A stretch of 54,391 nt of DNA from Candidatus Hydrogenedentota bacterium (GTDB lineage Bacteria; Hydrogenedentota; Hydrogenedentia; Hydrogenedentales; SLHB01), in the NCBI GenBank assembly GCA_013359265.1, contig JABWCD010000039.1, positions 1-54,391 on the forward strand. The letters run 5' to 3'. Shown one piece after another: positions 1 to 7,610 of the stretch (positions are counted from its first letter, which is position 1; each line of letters starts with the position of its first letter). The notes beneath the pieces were generated by a model. The model ran no database searches and was not told the DNA's origin. It worked only from the letters and a program-made list of their open reading frames with translations. Made by a program: the position numbers and the translations under genes.

Positions 1-31
1 TCTGCTCTTCCGTAAACCGCTTCTTCTTCAT
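1..31 (-). CDS. IS3-family transposase OrfA, N-terminal fragment at the window edge
   Basis: ATG at 31 (minus) is preceded by AAGGAGG about 8 nt upstream and encodes MKKKRFTEEQ before the window ends. This N-terminus is characteristic of IS3-family OrfA proteins, which carry a helix-turn-helix that binds the element's ends. Only ten residues are visible, so the identification rests on the start motif and on the IR-like sequence beside it. Whether the transposase is intact cannot be told. Confidence 0.6.
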   Translation of the reverse strand, partial: MKKKRFTEEQ

Positions 32-92
32 CTCGGACCTCCTTCATGCCCGGAGATCCTAACATTCCAACTGGTCTACTTTTAGGGGAGCA
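1..92 (-). mobile_element. End of an IS3-family-like insertion sequence (partial)
   Basis: The minus strand from about 92 starts TGCTCCCCTAAAAGTAGACC, which resembles the TG-starting, C-rich terminal inverted repeats of IS3-family elements. It is followed by a strong ribosome binding site and a short ORF that begins like IS3 OrfA. Only the first part of the element is in the window; the rest runs off the left edge. The outer boundary at 92 is inferred from the TG rule and not from a target duplication. Confidence 0.6.
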
Positions 93-102
93 CGCCCGGC
101 GA

Positions 103-151
103 GCAGCCCAGGGTTGGCCCGCCGAAGTCGCTTCGACGTAGGCGGGGCTAC
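103..151. repeat. 49-bp dispersed repeat, copy 1
   Basis: The 49 bp at 103-151 recur exactly at 12860-12908. The unit contains a CGAAG-TCG-CTTCG hairpin inside outer arms GCCCGCC and GGCGGGGC. Nearby, at 186-200, a CTGAAGGGGTTTCGG block also recurs beside copy 2 (as CCGAAGGGGTTTCGG), but on the other side of the unit. It lies just outside the IS end. Confidence 0.85.
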
Positions 152-225
152 CCTGGGTACCAACCCCCCCATTGGGGAACGTACCCTGAAGGGGTTTCGG
201 CATTAATGTTAGAGGCTCTAAATCG

Positions 226-257
226 AAATCGCCCCTGACAGCCGCCAGGGGCGATTT
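226..257. terminator. Hairpin downstream of pseudopilin gene 1
   Basis: A perfect 12-bp stem (226-237 with 246-257) and an 8-nt loop lie about 60 nt past the stop codon of the minus-strand pseudopilin gene. The AAATC/GATTT ends give A/T tails on both sides, so it could end transcription in either direction. Confidence 0.65.
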
Positions 258-318
258 TCCGGCGAAGTCCAAACTGCCGTGACACGGCCACGCGGCCGGG
301 CCACGACAGGGTTAGCAA

Positions 319-1308
319 TTAGTCATCGATTGCGGCGTCATACAATCCCATCGCCGCGTTGCAGGGCGGCGGTCCGCTCGGCTGATACTTTTCAAACGCC
401 ACGTGTCCGTCCATATACAGGAAATTCGAACCGCCCGGAATGTGGTTAAAGTTCTCCGGCCTCGTGCTCAGGCGGTCCCACATGACGAATACCTGACTCT
501 GCGCCTGGGAAGTCGCGGACGGATTGTTGATGTCCGTAATCAGGAAACGTTCGACACCCTCGCGAAGGTGGAACACAATATTGGAGCCGCCGTTACCCAC
601 GCCGTTCGGCACACTGAGATCGCCGTTCGTTACCAGGTTTAGCGTGTCCGCTGCCGTCTGACTGCCGCCGATAAAGGCCGTCAGATTCGCTAGATCCAAC
701 CGGTTCAGGGTCGTCCTCCACATTTCTTTTGGTTGAACCAGAATCCCGGCCGGCATGTTAAACGATCCGAACAGAGGGTGAGTAAGCGTCTCTGCCGTGG
801 TGGTGAGCGTCTTGCCGTCGATTACGTAGCCCAGGTAGGCATAATTCGAGTCGATAACGTTGGCGCATGAGGAGAGATCGGTGCAGTCCTCGTTGTTCGC
901 CGCGACGTCAAGCGGTGAGACGCTCCCGAACAGGTTGCGCCCGTCTGCTGCTGTATACCAACTCTCCTCAATGAACTCCTCCGCGGAGGGGCACTTCACG
1001 AGGTTGGGGTCGGTAAGGTATTCGGGATAGACCTTCGGAATTTCTGGCCCGGCATCCGCGCCGAACCCCGGTACCCCGGGAGGGAAGATATAGAACTTGA
1101 TAAATTCGTCCGGCCATTTTTCTTCTCGGGCCTCGTTCGCGAACATCTTGTATACGATGCCCCACTGTTTCAGATTGTTCTGGCAGGATGCCCGCCGCGC
1201 CGCTTCGCGTGCACGGGCCAGTGCAGGCAACAAAATGGCCGCAAGAATGGCGATGATGGCGATTACGACCAGTAATTCGATGAGCGTGAAGCCACGTTTC
1301 GATTGCAT
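319..1308 (-). CDS. Type II/IV pseudopilin-like protein with C-terminal H-X9-DG-type motif (copy 1)
   Basis: This 329-aa protein starts [15 protein letters not shown]: a short basic leader, the prepilin-peptidase site G|F, the conserved Glu5 and a long hydrophobic helix. A prepilin peptidase would cleave and methylate it before it joins a type II or IV pilus-like assembly. Near the C-terminus [15 protein letters not shown] is the H-X9-DG motif with ten spacer residues. The first 60 residues are almost identical to the pseudopilins at 2462-3496 and 4745-5791, while the middle parts diverge, so the three are paralogues. A GGAGAC ribosome binding site precedes the ATG. Proteins of this kind are very numerous in Planctomycetota-like bacteria, but their substrate or partner is unknown. 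Confidence 0.9.
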   Translation of the reverse strand: MQSKRGFTLIELLVVIAIIAILAAILLPALARAREAARRASCQNNLKQWGIVYKMFANEAREEKWPDEFIKFYIFPPGVPGFGADAGPEIPKVYPEYLTDPNLVKCPSAEEFIEESWYTAADGRNLFGSVSPLDVAANNEDCTDLSSCANVIDSNYAYLGYVIDGKTLTTTAETLTHPLFGSFNMPAGILVQPKEMWRTTLNRLDLANLTAFIGGSQTAADTLNLVTNGDLSVPNGVGNGGSNIVFHLREGVERFLITDINNPSATSQAQSQVFVMWDRLSTRPENFNHIPGGSNFLYMDGHVAFEKYQPSGPPPCNAAMGLYDAAIDD

Positions 1309-1994
1309 TGGATCGTCTCCTCAAGTCGTTCCAGTTTTCTACCAGTAAACGCCGAGCCAACTGCCGATCACGGATACCGATGCGCGGGGCCTTCCGCCCG
1401 CGCAAATCGGTTACTGCAAAAGCGCACTGCTTCATAACGATGTGTTTGTTCGATGCCCTCCCTCGTGTACGGACCCACCGAGACTAAGAACGGACACTGC
1501 GCCCTGCGAACGTCGTCACGCCACCAGAACTCGGTGCGGCCCCTTGCGGCCACGTCCGGGCCGCGCGACCCTGACATTCGTCACCCGGTCAGGGCGCCGC
1601 TCGATCCATGCCACGCAGCCGCCGTTCAATGCCAGGTAACGGAGCGGCACAGCGCGCAGAGAAAGTTCGCGAGGACCGCCCGATTGGAGCTCCCCACCCG
1701 GCGTACAAACGGAGTCAGTGACACATTCATGCCCGAACAATACGGAGTCACTTGCAGCTAGGGCACCATCATCGGGCCTCGGCCGGATTTTGTCAATAGC
1801 GTGGAACGGCGCGGTCCGGTGGAACTGGCAAAGACGCACCGCGATTCGACGCCACGCGTCGGAGCATTGCGGCGCCGGGCAGGCGCCCGGCCGTCACGTT
1901 TCTTCTCTATTACAGGTGTCAGCGGCGCATTGAGGAACTTCCGGCGCGATGATAAGCTACGCGTGGTTTCACCAAACGAGAGGAGATTGGTGCC
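1309..1994. other. Intergenic region between pseudopilin 1 and lipoprotein A
   Basis: No convincing gene lies in these 686 bp. The part next to the pseudopilin start (about 1309-1485) resembles the leaders of copies 2 and 3: CTCCTCAAGTCGTT, then a CCCTCCCTCG block and CACCGAG about 167 nt upstream of the ATG. At 1791-1796 a minus-strand TTGACA is followed 17 nt on by a weak GATGAT, a possible remnant of the promoter seen at the other two copies. The LacI-type palindrome is missing here. A GTG start with a GAGAGGAGATT ribosome binding site for lipoprotein A closes the region. Confidence 0.5.
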
Positions 1995-2204
1995 GTGAAG
2001 AAAGAAGCGATATTGGCGATTGCCGCAGGCTTTGTGTTCTTGGGGGCCGGCTGCGGCGGCGCGCATCCAAAGTTGGAGGAAACGAAGGAGTCCGGCGAAA
2101 AGGCCGGCGTGGCCGTCAAGACCGACGCGGACGCAATGAAGGCTTTCCAGGACGCCGCGGCGCAGCAGCAACAAGAAGTGCAGCAAACGCCTCCAGCACA
2201 ATAA
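1995..2204 (+). CDS. Small lipoprotein A
   Basis: The 69-aa product has a basic start, a hydrophobic segment and a lipobox (FLGAGC), so it should be exported, lipidated on Cys20 and anchored in a membrane. The mature part is hydrophilic, rich in Glu, Lys and Gln, and ends TPPAQ. The GTG start follows a good AGGAGA site. It is divergent from pseudopilin 1 and is followed by a strong terminator. Lipoprotein B at 4325-4525 holds the same relative place beside pseudopilin 2 and also ends in a PAQ tail. No family is recognised; the call rests on the signal, the spacing and the terminator. Confidence 0.75.
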   Translation: MKKEAILAIAAGFVFLGAGCGGAHPKLEETKESGEKAGVAVKTDADAMKAFQDAAAQQQQEVQQTPPAQ

Positions 2205-2221
2205 TCGCGATCGAACCCCGT

Positions 2222-2263
2222 CGCTGTAGCCGCCGCGAGGCGGCGGCTACAGCGTTCTTGTTT
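2222..2263 (+). terminator. Rho-independent terminator of lipoprotein A
   Basis: A perfect 15-bp GC-rich stem (2222-2236 with 2240-2254) with a GAG loop is followed by TTCTTGTTT. It starts 18 nt after the lipoprotein stop codon. Confidence 0.85.
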
Positions 2264-2385
2264 CTGGCAGCGCATGCGCGATCGAAGCCTGTGTCGACCG
2301 AGACGGCGCCGCAAGCGCAGCGTTCCGGTGCGTCGCATTTCCCGGCAGGGCGGTGAGCGGGTCCCCGAAGCGTTCTTGAATAGGT

Positions 2386-2421
2386 CAGGGCCGCGGCTGC
2401 CTTACGGTAGCCGCGGCCCTG
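2386..2421. terminator. Hairpin downstream of pseudopilin gene 2
   Basis: A 16-bp stem (2386-2401 with 2406-2421, one mismatch or wobble) with a TTAC loop lies 40 nt past the stop codon of the minus-strand pseudopilin at 2462. The minus-strand tail is only moderately T-rich. Confidence 0.65.
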
Positions 2422-2461
2422 TGTTGAACCTAACGCGTATTGCCGCGTCGCGGCAAGTCGC

Positions 2462-3496
2462 TTAGTTACCCGGGTTCAGGTTCTCGTCCACGCGCGCGAA
2501 GTTCGACTGGACCGGCTCCTTCGAACCGTACTTGACGAACTCGACGTGACCGTCCATGTACAGGACGTTGCTGCCGCCGGGGACGTGGTTGAAGTCTTCC
2601 GGTTTCGTCGACGTGCGGTCAAGCATCACGTAGATTTCGCTCTGCGCCTGTGCGCTTCCCGCCGGGTTATTGATGTCGGTGATCAGGAAGCGCTCGATAC
2701 CCTCACGCAGCTTCAGGATGAGGTTGCCGCCGCTGTTGCCTGCGCCCGAAGCAACTGACACGTCGTTGTTCGTGAGCGCGTTAAACGCCGTGGGGTCCTG
2801 CGAGCTCAGGAACGCGATGTACTGCGGAAGCGCCGCGTTGCCTAGTTTGACGATCAACTCGAGGAACTGTTGCGGGCCGAACTTGTTCGCCGCGTCCGGA
2901 ATCGGGTCCGAACCGAACAGCACCAGCAGCGCCGACAGCGCGACCAAGTTCGACGTCGGATCAGTGTCGCTGTTGCGATCCATCAGGTAGCCGAAATACG
3001 CGTAGCTCGCATCAATCGAGTTCATGCACACGCCACCATGATTGCAGCCAGGACCGGAGATGGCGTTGTTCTCGGGAACGTAGTCGTCATCGATCGCAGT
3101 GCCGAACAGGTTGCGGCCATCCACGCTGCTCGTCCAAAGGTCCGAACCACCAGACGCATCAGACGGGCAGGCCGAAACCGCCGGATCCGACAGGTATTCA
3201 GGGTAAATCTGGGGAACGTACGGACCCGCATTGAATCCCAAGCTCACATCCGAAATCGGGTTGCCGAGCGGGGGCAAAGTGATCTTGAAGAAGAAATCCG
3301 GCCATTTCTCTTCTTTCGCTTCGTTCGCGAACATCTTGTACACGATACCCCACTGCTTCAGGTTGTTCTGGCAGCTCGCACGACGCGCCGCTTCACGGGC
3401 ACGCGCCAGCGCCGGCAACAGGATTGCAGCCAGGATGGCGATAATCGCGATTACCACCAACAGCTCAATCAGGGTAAATCCACGTTTCGACCTCAT
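2462..3496 (-). CDS. Type II/IV pseudopilin-like protein with C-terminal H-X9-DG-type motif (copy 2)
   Basis: This 344-aa protein starts [15 protein letters not shown], with a prepilin-peptidase cleavage site G|F, Glu5 and a hydrophobic helix followed by [12 protein letters not shown]. Near the C-terminus [15 protein letters not shown] is the H-X9-DG-type signature. It is closest to the copies at 319-1308 and 4745-5791. It differs mainly in the central domain, as expected if that part faces outward and diversifies. A leader of about 345 nt, two promoters and a LacI-type operator lie upstream and are duplicated at copy 3. The likely role is an envelope or secretion-associated pilin-like subunit; the partner is unknown. 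Confidence 0.9.
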   Translation of the reverse strand: MRSKRGFTLIELLVVIAIIAILAAILLPALARAREAARRASCQNNLKQWGIVYKMFANEAKEEKWPDFFFKITLPPLGNPISDVSLGFNAGPYVPQIYPEYLSDPAVSACPSDASGGSDLWTSSVDGRNLFGTAIDDDYVPENNAISGPGCNHGGVCMNSIDASYAYFGYLMDRNSDTDPTSNLVALSALLVLFGSDPIPDAANKFGPQQFLELIVKLGNAALPQYIAFLSSQDPTAFNALTNNDVSVASGAGNSGGNLILKLREGIERFLITDINNPAGSAQAQSEIYVMLDRTSTKPEDFNHVPGGSNVLYMDGHVEFVKYGSKEPVQSNFARVDENLNPGN

Positions 3497-3674
3497 TAGT
3501 TTGTCTCCTCAAGTCGTTGCAGTTTATAAACTTAACTAATAAAAGCGTACTACTGTCTGCTGTCCGCGGACTACGCGCTCAGACTTACGTGCCGCTTGGA
3601 ATGCAGACGACAAACAAACCACTTTCCGATATGAACTTTGACCCTCCCTTGCGCGTTCAACACCGAGCCCACAC
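3497..3674 (-). promoter_or_regulatory. Conserved leader of pseudopilin 2
   Basis: These 178 nt align nearly gap-free with 5792-5968 in front of pseudopilin 3. Shared blocks, read on the minus strand, are GTGTGGGCTCGGTG, an A/G-rich GGAGGGT or GGGAGGGT block, GGTTTGTTTG, a GTCTGC...GCAGAC pair that could form a stem, TTTTATTAGTTAAG, the palindrome GTTTATAAAC (3532-3541) and the GAGGAGA ribosome binding site. No known riboswitch class is recognised. It could be a structured control region or simply a recent duplication. Confidence 0.6.
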
Positions 3675-3848
3675 GTACCGGCCATTGACGCATGCTCATG
3701 TTCGGGATTCAGATGCCCAGGAAAACCATGCGCCCACAGACGGTTACTCTCACCGGCGAAACTCACTCCATTCCCGTGCACCGAGCGGTGAGAATCAATC
3801 CCGCACTTCGCTTACCCGCAGCAAAAATGCGGTAATACACTGACTTTA

Positions 3849-3877
3849 ACTATAGCCCCGAAACAATGCCGTGTCAA
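3849..3877 (-). promoter_or_regulatory. Proximal sigma-70-type promoter of pseudopilin 2
   Basis: On the minus strand TTGACA (3877-3872), a 17-nt spacer ending TTTCGGGGC and TATAGT (3854-3849) match sigma-70 consensus closely. The same arrangement, including the GGGGC before the -10, occurs at 6148-6176. The predicted start site lies about 345 nt upstream of the ATG. Confidence 0.7.
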
Positions 3878-4002
3878 CGATTCGCGGACCCGCCTTCGGC
3901 GCGTCCCCACATACCGGCTACAGACAATCGAAAGCTGCCGTACGAATATGCCGCCCGCAGCACTTCACTTCGATCAACCGCCTACACAACCGGTACACCT
4001 GA

Positions 4003-4045
4003 TGACATCGGTGTCAATATAGACCCGCTGTACATGCATTGTCAA
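4003..4045 (-). promoter_or_regulatory. Distal promoter of pseudopilin 2 with LacI-type operator over the start site
   Basis: The minus strand reads TTGACA (4045-4040), an 18-nt spacer and TATATT (4021-4016). The near-palindrome TGACACCGATGTCA (4016-4003; one mismatched pair) begins at the end of the -10. A CG-centred palindrome is the hallmark of LacI-family operators. A repressor here would block initiation. The same unit recurs with a perfect palindrome at 6302-6345, next to a lacI-family gene. Confidence 0.7.
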
Positions 4046-4324
4046 GGAGGTTTTCGGGAACGACTCCGGGTCCTCCGCCCGCCAATCGCCCAGCCCCATC
4101 GCCGCCGCGAGCACCGAGGAACATCCGGCCGATCATGACATGCTGGAAACCTGCCACGCTTGCCGGAGGAGTTCGGGAGTTGCTATTCTGTCGCCCGTGC
4201 GGCGAGTCGCACATGTCGATCCGTGCGATTTCAGATCGTTCGGTCGCCCGGCTGTGCGTGCATTTTCGTCGGTGAGACCGTGTCTCGACCAAACAGGTAA
4301 GTGTAACAAGAGGGAGTACTTCAG

Positions 4325-4525
4325 ATGTTTAGAGCGCTACTTTCTTCCATAGTACTTTGTCTATTCGCGTCGGCCGCGCTTATGGGGTGCGGCGGGGGCA
4401 GCAGCGAGGAAGTCTCCCCGCCAAGTAAGCAGACCGATGAACAGAAGGGTGGTCTCAGGAACTTCGTCGACAACCAGATGGGCACCGGCCAGGAGAACGC
4501 GCCACCGGAGGCGCCGGCGCAATAA
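4325..4525 (+). CDS. Small lipoprotein B
   Basis: The 66-aa product has a hydrophobic export signal and a lipobox (AALMGC). The mature part begins CGGGSSEE and is hydrophilic with a Pro/Gln-rich end (APAQ). It should be lipidated on Cys22 and membrane-anchored. The ATG follows AGAGGGAG. It is divergent from pseudopilin 2, as lipoprotein A is from pseudopilin 1, and the PAQ tails agree. It may be a partner of the pseudopilins, but only gene arrangement supports that. Confidence 0.72.
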   Translation: MFRALLSSIVLCLFASAALMGCGGGSSEEVSPPSKQTDEQKGGLRNFVDNQMGTGQENAPPEAPAQ

Positions 4526-4565
4526 CGCTGTTATACTGCGCCCCCAGTTTGCATGCACGGTAGCC

Positions 4566-4668
4566 ACATCCCCCTGAATCCCCCTTCAAAGGGGGACTCA
4601 AAGAATCGCAAAACGACGGCGTTGGTCTTGTCTTAAGTCCCCCTTTGAAGGGGGATTCAGGGGGATGT
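4566..4668. repeat. 33-bp perfect inverted repeat with 37-bp spacer
   Basis: Arms at 4566-4598 and 4636-4668 are exact reverse complements, built around CCCCCTGAATCCCCC and its partner. Each arm is itself roughly palindromic. The element sits between convergent lipoprotein B and pseudopilin 3. No ORF lies inside. It looks like a small REP/MITE-type palindromic element, though it might also end transcription. Confidence 0.85.
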
Positions 4669-4675
4669 AAGGCCG

Positions 4676-4717
4676 CAAGAAAAGACCGATGGCCGGTCAG
4701 TAACCTGACCGGCCATC
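4676..4717 (-). terminator. Rho-independent terminator of pseudopilin gene 3
   Basis: A perfect 13-bp stem (4688-4700 with 4705-4717) with a 4-nt loop is followed on the minus strand by GGTCTTTTCTTG. It lies 28 nt beyond the pseudopilin stop codon. Confidence 0.88.
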
Positions 4718-4744
4718 ACAACGAATCCTACGGAAACAGACTAA

Positions 4745-5791
4745 TTATCCGGCTGCGCCTACAACGTGCGCCATCGCCTCTGACACGAAATCCTTTCCGG
4801 GATATTTGATGAAATCGACGTGTCCGTCCATGTACAGCGTATTCGCGCCGCCCGGAATGTGATTGAACAGGTGGGGCGCCGTTCCAAGAAGGTCGGTCAT
4901 AACCGGGACTTCGCTCTGCGCGGACGCCGAACCTGCGGGACTGTTGATGTCGGTAATCAGATACCGCTCGATACCTTCCCGAAGGTGGAAGATCGTGTTC
5001 GATCCGGCGTTACCCTTGCCCTGAAGCTGGGTGCCCAGTCCAAGCGCTCCGGCAACTACTGTAACTTCAGTGCCGGTAATGTTGATATCGTCGCGGCACT
5101 TCTGCAACTGATCAAGGAACCCCTGCTCACTGATGCCACCGCCCATAAGAGCATGGAAACCCTCGATATACGCGAACATCGCGAGAACCTGACCGGAAAC
5201 CATGGTTCCCGGAGGCGCGGTGTAGCCGAACGCTGCCAAGACGGCCGCAGAAATGTCTTCCGAGTCCGCCCTGTCCATCATCCAACCGAGATAGTAGTAG
5301 CTCTCGTCGCCCGCAGCCCAACCACCCGGCTTATCGCCGTAGTTGTCAAGACCGAACTCGTCGCAGGGGATATGGAACCAGGGCTCGTCTGTGGCCGGGT
5401 TATTGAAGAGGCCCGGATCCGGCTCGGACGGGCAGATCAGAATGTTCGCGTCAGTCAGATACTCCGGGAAAACATCGAGTGGATAGACCATGTACGATGT
5501 CGCAGCGTCGCCCGCGAGCGGAAGGGCCGCGTTTGCAACGCCGGGGACCGGGTCGCAGTCGACACCCTGTTTGCGTTCCGCTTGGCAAATGGCCGGATAC
5601 TGCTCGCCCTTGCTTTCGTTCGCGAACATCTTCAGCACGATTCCCCACTGCTTCAGATTGTTCTGGCAGCTCGCACGACGCGCCGCTTCACGGGCACGTG
5701 CCAGCGCCGGCAACAAGATTGCAGCCAAGATGGCGATGATCGCGATCACCACCAACAGCTCGATCAAGGTGAAACCTCGTTTCGACTTCAT
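4745..5791 (-). CDS. Type II/IV pseudopilin-like protein with C-terminal H-X9-DG-type motif (copy 3)
   Basis: This 348-aa protein has the N-terminus [15 protein letters not shown], a G|F cleavage site with Glu5, and the C-terminal [15 protein letters not shown]. The middle is the most divergent of the three copies and carries several extra cysteines. Its upstream region is a near duplicate of that of copy 2 and abuts the lacI-family gene, so it is the best candidate for control by that regulator. A strong terminator follows. It is likely an exported pilin-like subunit processed by a prepilin peptidase that is not in this window. Confidence 0.9.
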   Translation of the reverse strand: MKSKRGFTLIELLVVIAIIAILAAILLPALARAREAARRASCQNNLKQWGIVLKMFANESKGEQYPAICQAERKQGVDCDPVPGVANAALPLAGDAATSYMVYPLDVFPEYLTDANILICPSEPDPGLFNNPATDEPWFHIPCDEFGLDNYGDKPGGWAAGDESYYYLGWMMDRADSEDISAAVLAAFGYTAPPGTMVSGQVLAMFAYIEGFHALMGGGISEQGFLDQLQKCRDDINITGTEVTVVAGALGLGTQLQGKGNAGSNTIFHLREGIERYLITDINSPAGSASAQSEVPVMTDLLGTAPHLFNHIPGGANTLYMDGHVDFIKYPGKDFVSEAMAHVVGAAG

Positions 5792-5968
5792 TGGTAATTC
5801 TCCTCAAGCCGTTACAGTTTATAAACTTAACTAATAAAAGCGCACTACCGTCTGCTGTTTGCGCACCGCGCGCTCAGGCCCGCTTCCATTCGGACATGCA
5901 GACAGCAAACAAACCACTACGAGTTCTGTGTTTTACCCTCCATCGCGCGTTAGACACCGAGCCCACAC
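5792..5968 (-). promoter_or_regulatory. Conserved leader of pseudopilin 3
   Basis: These 177 nt align with 3497-3674 in front of pseudopilin 2, including GTTTATAAAC (5817-5826), TTTTATTAGTTAAG, the GTCTGC/GCAGAC pair and the CACCGAGCCCACAC block (plus-strand sense). Differences between the copies are scattered substitutions and almost no indels. Confidence 0.6.
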
Positions 5969-6147
5969 TTGCCAAATACCGTCGCACGACACCAGGATTT
6001 CTTTTCAGTATCGAAGATGCCGTACGCCGATAATAGACGACAACCCGCCCCGAAAAAGTTCACCCGACTCCCTTGCACCGAGCCCTGGGATTACGCCAAG
6101 CATCCCGCTTTCCCTCGAGCGGTACGCACAAACATAGTCCTGATCCA

Positions 6148-6176
6148 AATATAGCCCCGAAATCCAACTGAGTCAA
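6148..6176 (-). promoter_or_regulatory. Proximal sigma-70-type promoter of pseudopilin 3
   Basis: On the minus strand TTGACT (6176-6171), a 17-nt spacer ending TTTCGGGGC and TATATT (6153-6148). It corresponds to the promoter at 3849-3877 in sequence and in distance from the start codon. Confidence 0.7.
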
Positions 6177-6301
6177 CGGCGGGAGGGCCTGAATTCCGCG
6201 CGTATGCGCATCCAAGCCCGAATTACCAACCACCGGCTGAGCGCTTACGCCGCCCCCAACCACACCTACACTTTACGTGCCTCTTCGCCCTAGACACGCC
6301 G

Positions 6302-6345
6302 TTGACACCGGTGTCAATATAGACCGGCCTTGTATCTTTTGTCAA
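6302..6345 (-). promoter_or_regulatory. Distal promoter of pseudopilin 3 with perfect LacI-type operator
   Basis: The minus strand reads TTGACA (6345-6340), an 18-nt spacer and TATATT (6321-6316). It runs into the 16-bp perfect palindrome TTGACACCGGTGTCAA (6302-6317), centred on CG. The predicted start site lies inside the palindrome. The regulator gene starts 136 bp away on the other strand, so it may also control itself. Confidence 0.78.
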
Positions 6346-6452
6346 TAGGTTTTCGAGAATGGTACCTCTCGACACACTTTGGGTATACTGTGGGTCTATC
6401 CTTCATAAATATTCGCGTTGACCGCAGGGTGCGAAGCGACGTATCGACAGCA

Positions 6453-7514
6453 ATGCCGAAACATACAATTTACGATATAGCCCGACTGGCCGGTGTATCG
6501 GGTAAGACCGTCAGCCGTGTCCTGAACGACGAGCCGGGCGTACGACCGGAGACCCGCAGCCGTGTCGAATCCGTCATCGAACAAATGGGCTACCAGCCCC
6601 ACCATGGCGCGCGGAGCATGCGCGGCCAGCACCGGGACTGCGTCGGCGTCGTGTTCTCCGCCCCGCTCCAGGTCGTGCCGATCAGCCAACAACAAGTCAA
6701 CTGGCTATTTCTCGAACTCTACCGGGTTTTCGGCGCGCGCGGGAAGTTCATTTGCTTCGATCTGAATTCATCCCCGAACGGCACGCGGGGCGATGACTAT
6801 GCCCGCGCACTCTGGCAGCGGCGATGCAACGGGTGCATCGTGCACGGCGCGCTCCGCCTGGGCGACAAAACGATCCTGCGCATTCACAAGAGCGGCAGCC
6901 CGTACATGGCGCTCAACCGGTTCGACTCGATTCCCGATCTGTGCTGTGCGACGGTCGACTTCGAAGAAGCGGCGTATCGCAGCACGAAACGCCTCATCGA
7001 TCGCGGCCACACGCGTATCGGCATGCTTCAGGCATTCAGCAAGTTTCAGGCGGGCAACGAGCGGCGCAACGGCTACATCCGCGCGTATGACGAATCGGGC
7101 ATTCCCGTCGATGACACCCTGATTCGGCCCGTCTCTTTCGCAGGGTCCGAGGTTACGACCGCGACGCGCGAACTGCTCGTGGACCAGTCGGCCACCGCGA
7201 TCATCGATTGCAGCATGCTGGAGGACGCATCGTGGCTCCTGGCGGGCGCGGCCCACGCCGGCCGCGCACCCGGCTCGGATTTCGAAATCATCGACTGGAC
7301 CTACGGAGCGGATTCCGTGGTTCATTCCAACGCGTGCGCGCATGTACGCCTGCCGCTGCGCGAGGCCGGGTCCGAGGGCATCGAACTGCTGCTCCAATGG
7401 TTCGATCGCGAGCGCGACGAACCGTTCCAAATTATCCGCCGCCCCGAGCTCATCGAACCCGACGCTATCCGCGATCAACAAAAAGCAACGCCCGTGTTCG
7501 ACACCCTCGCCTAG
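6453..7514 (+). CDS. LacI-family transcriptional regulator
   Basis: From the ATG at 6453 the protein is 353 aa and begins MPKHTIYDIARLAGVSGKTV, a typical LacI helix-turn-helix with hinge helix (residues 4-55). A periplasmic-binding-protein-like sensor domain follows, with the SxxxRxxG-type segment TKRLIDRGHTRIGML. An upstream in-frame ATG at 6330 is possible, but it would add a 41-residue tail foreign to the family. LacI proteins usually release or gain DNA binding on sensing a sugar. The CG-centred palindromes at 6302-6317 and 4003-4016 are its likely operators, placing it in control of two pseudopilin genes and possibly itself. The ligand is unknown. Confidence 0.92.
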   Translation: MPKHTIYDIARLAGVSGKTVSRVLNDEPGVRPETRSRVESVIEQMGYQPHHGARSMRGQHRDCVGVVFSAPLQVVPISQQQVNWLFLELYRVFGARGKFICFDLNSSPNGTRGDDYARALWQRRCNGCIVHGALRLGDKTILRIHKSGSPYMALNRFDSIPDLCCATVDFEEAAYRSTKRLIDRGHTRIGMLQAFSKFQAGNERRNGYIRAYDESGIPVDDTLIRPVSFAGSEVTTATRELLVDQSATAIIDCSMLEDASWLLAGAAHAGRAPGSDFEIIDWTYGADSVVHSNACAHVRLPLREAGSEGIELLLQWFDRERDEPFQIIRRPELIEPDAIRDQQKATPVFDTLA

Positions 7515-7610
7515 GCGCCCGCCCCGATCGGTCATTCATACCGCATCCCCGCCCCGCCGAGACGGCCAAACATTGACGGTCTGACCGCGCGGCGATATGA
7601 TTCGATAGGG

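Larger units (their letters stand above)
3497..4324. other. Intergenic control region between pseudopilin 2 and lipoprotein B
   Basis: No gene is supported in these 828 bp. They hold the conserved pseudopilin leader (3497-3674), a proximal promoter (3849-3877), the LacI-type operator and distal promoter (4003-4045), and the upstream region of lipoprotein B. The GGTTTTCGGGAACG block just beyond 4045 also recurs near 6349, so similarity to the pseudopilin 3 upstream region runs slightly past the promoter. Confidence 0.6.
5792..6452. other. Intergenic control region between pseudopilin 3 and the LacI-family gene
   Basis: No gene is supported in these 661 bp. They hold the leader of pseudopilin 3, its proximal promoter (6148-6176) and its distal promoter with operator (6302-6345). 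On the plus strand GGGTATACTG (6381-6390) is a possible -10 for the regulator gene, without a clear -35. Confidence 0.6.

Noticed and set aside
3497-3842. A c-di-GMP riboswitch in the pseudopilin leader
   Set aside because: Pilin-type genes often carry one, but the conserved GEMM core sequences are not visible on the minus strand.
6330-6452. N-terminal extension of the LacI-family protein from the ATG at 6330
   Set aside because: The added 41 residues are foreign to the family and begin inside the operator/promoter region; the ATG at 6453 gives a normal LacI N-terminus.
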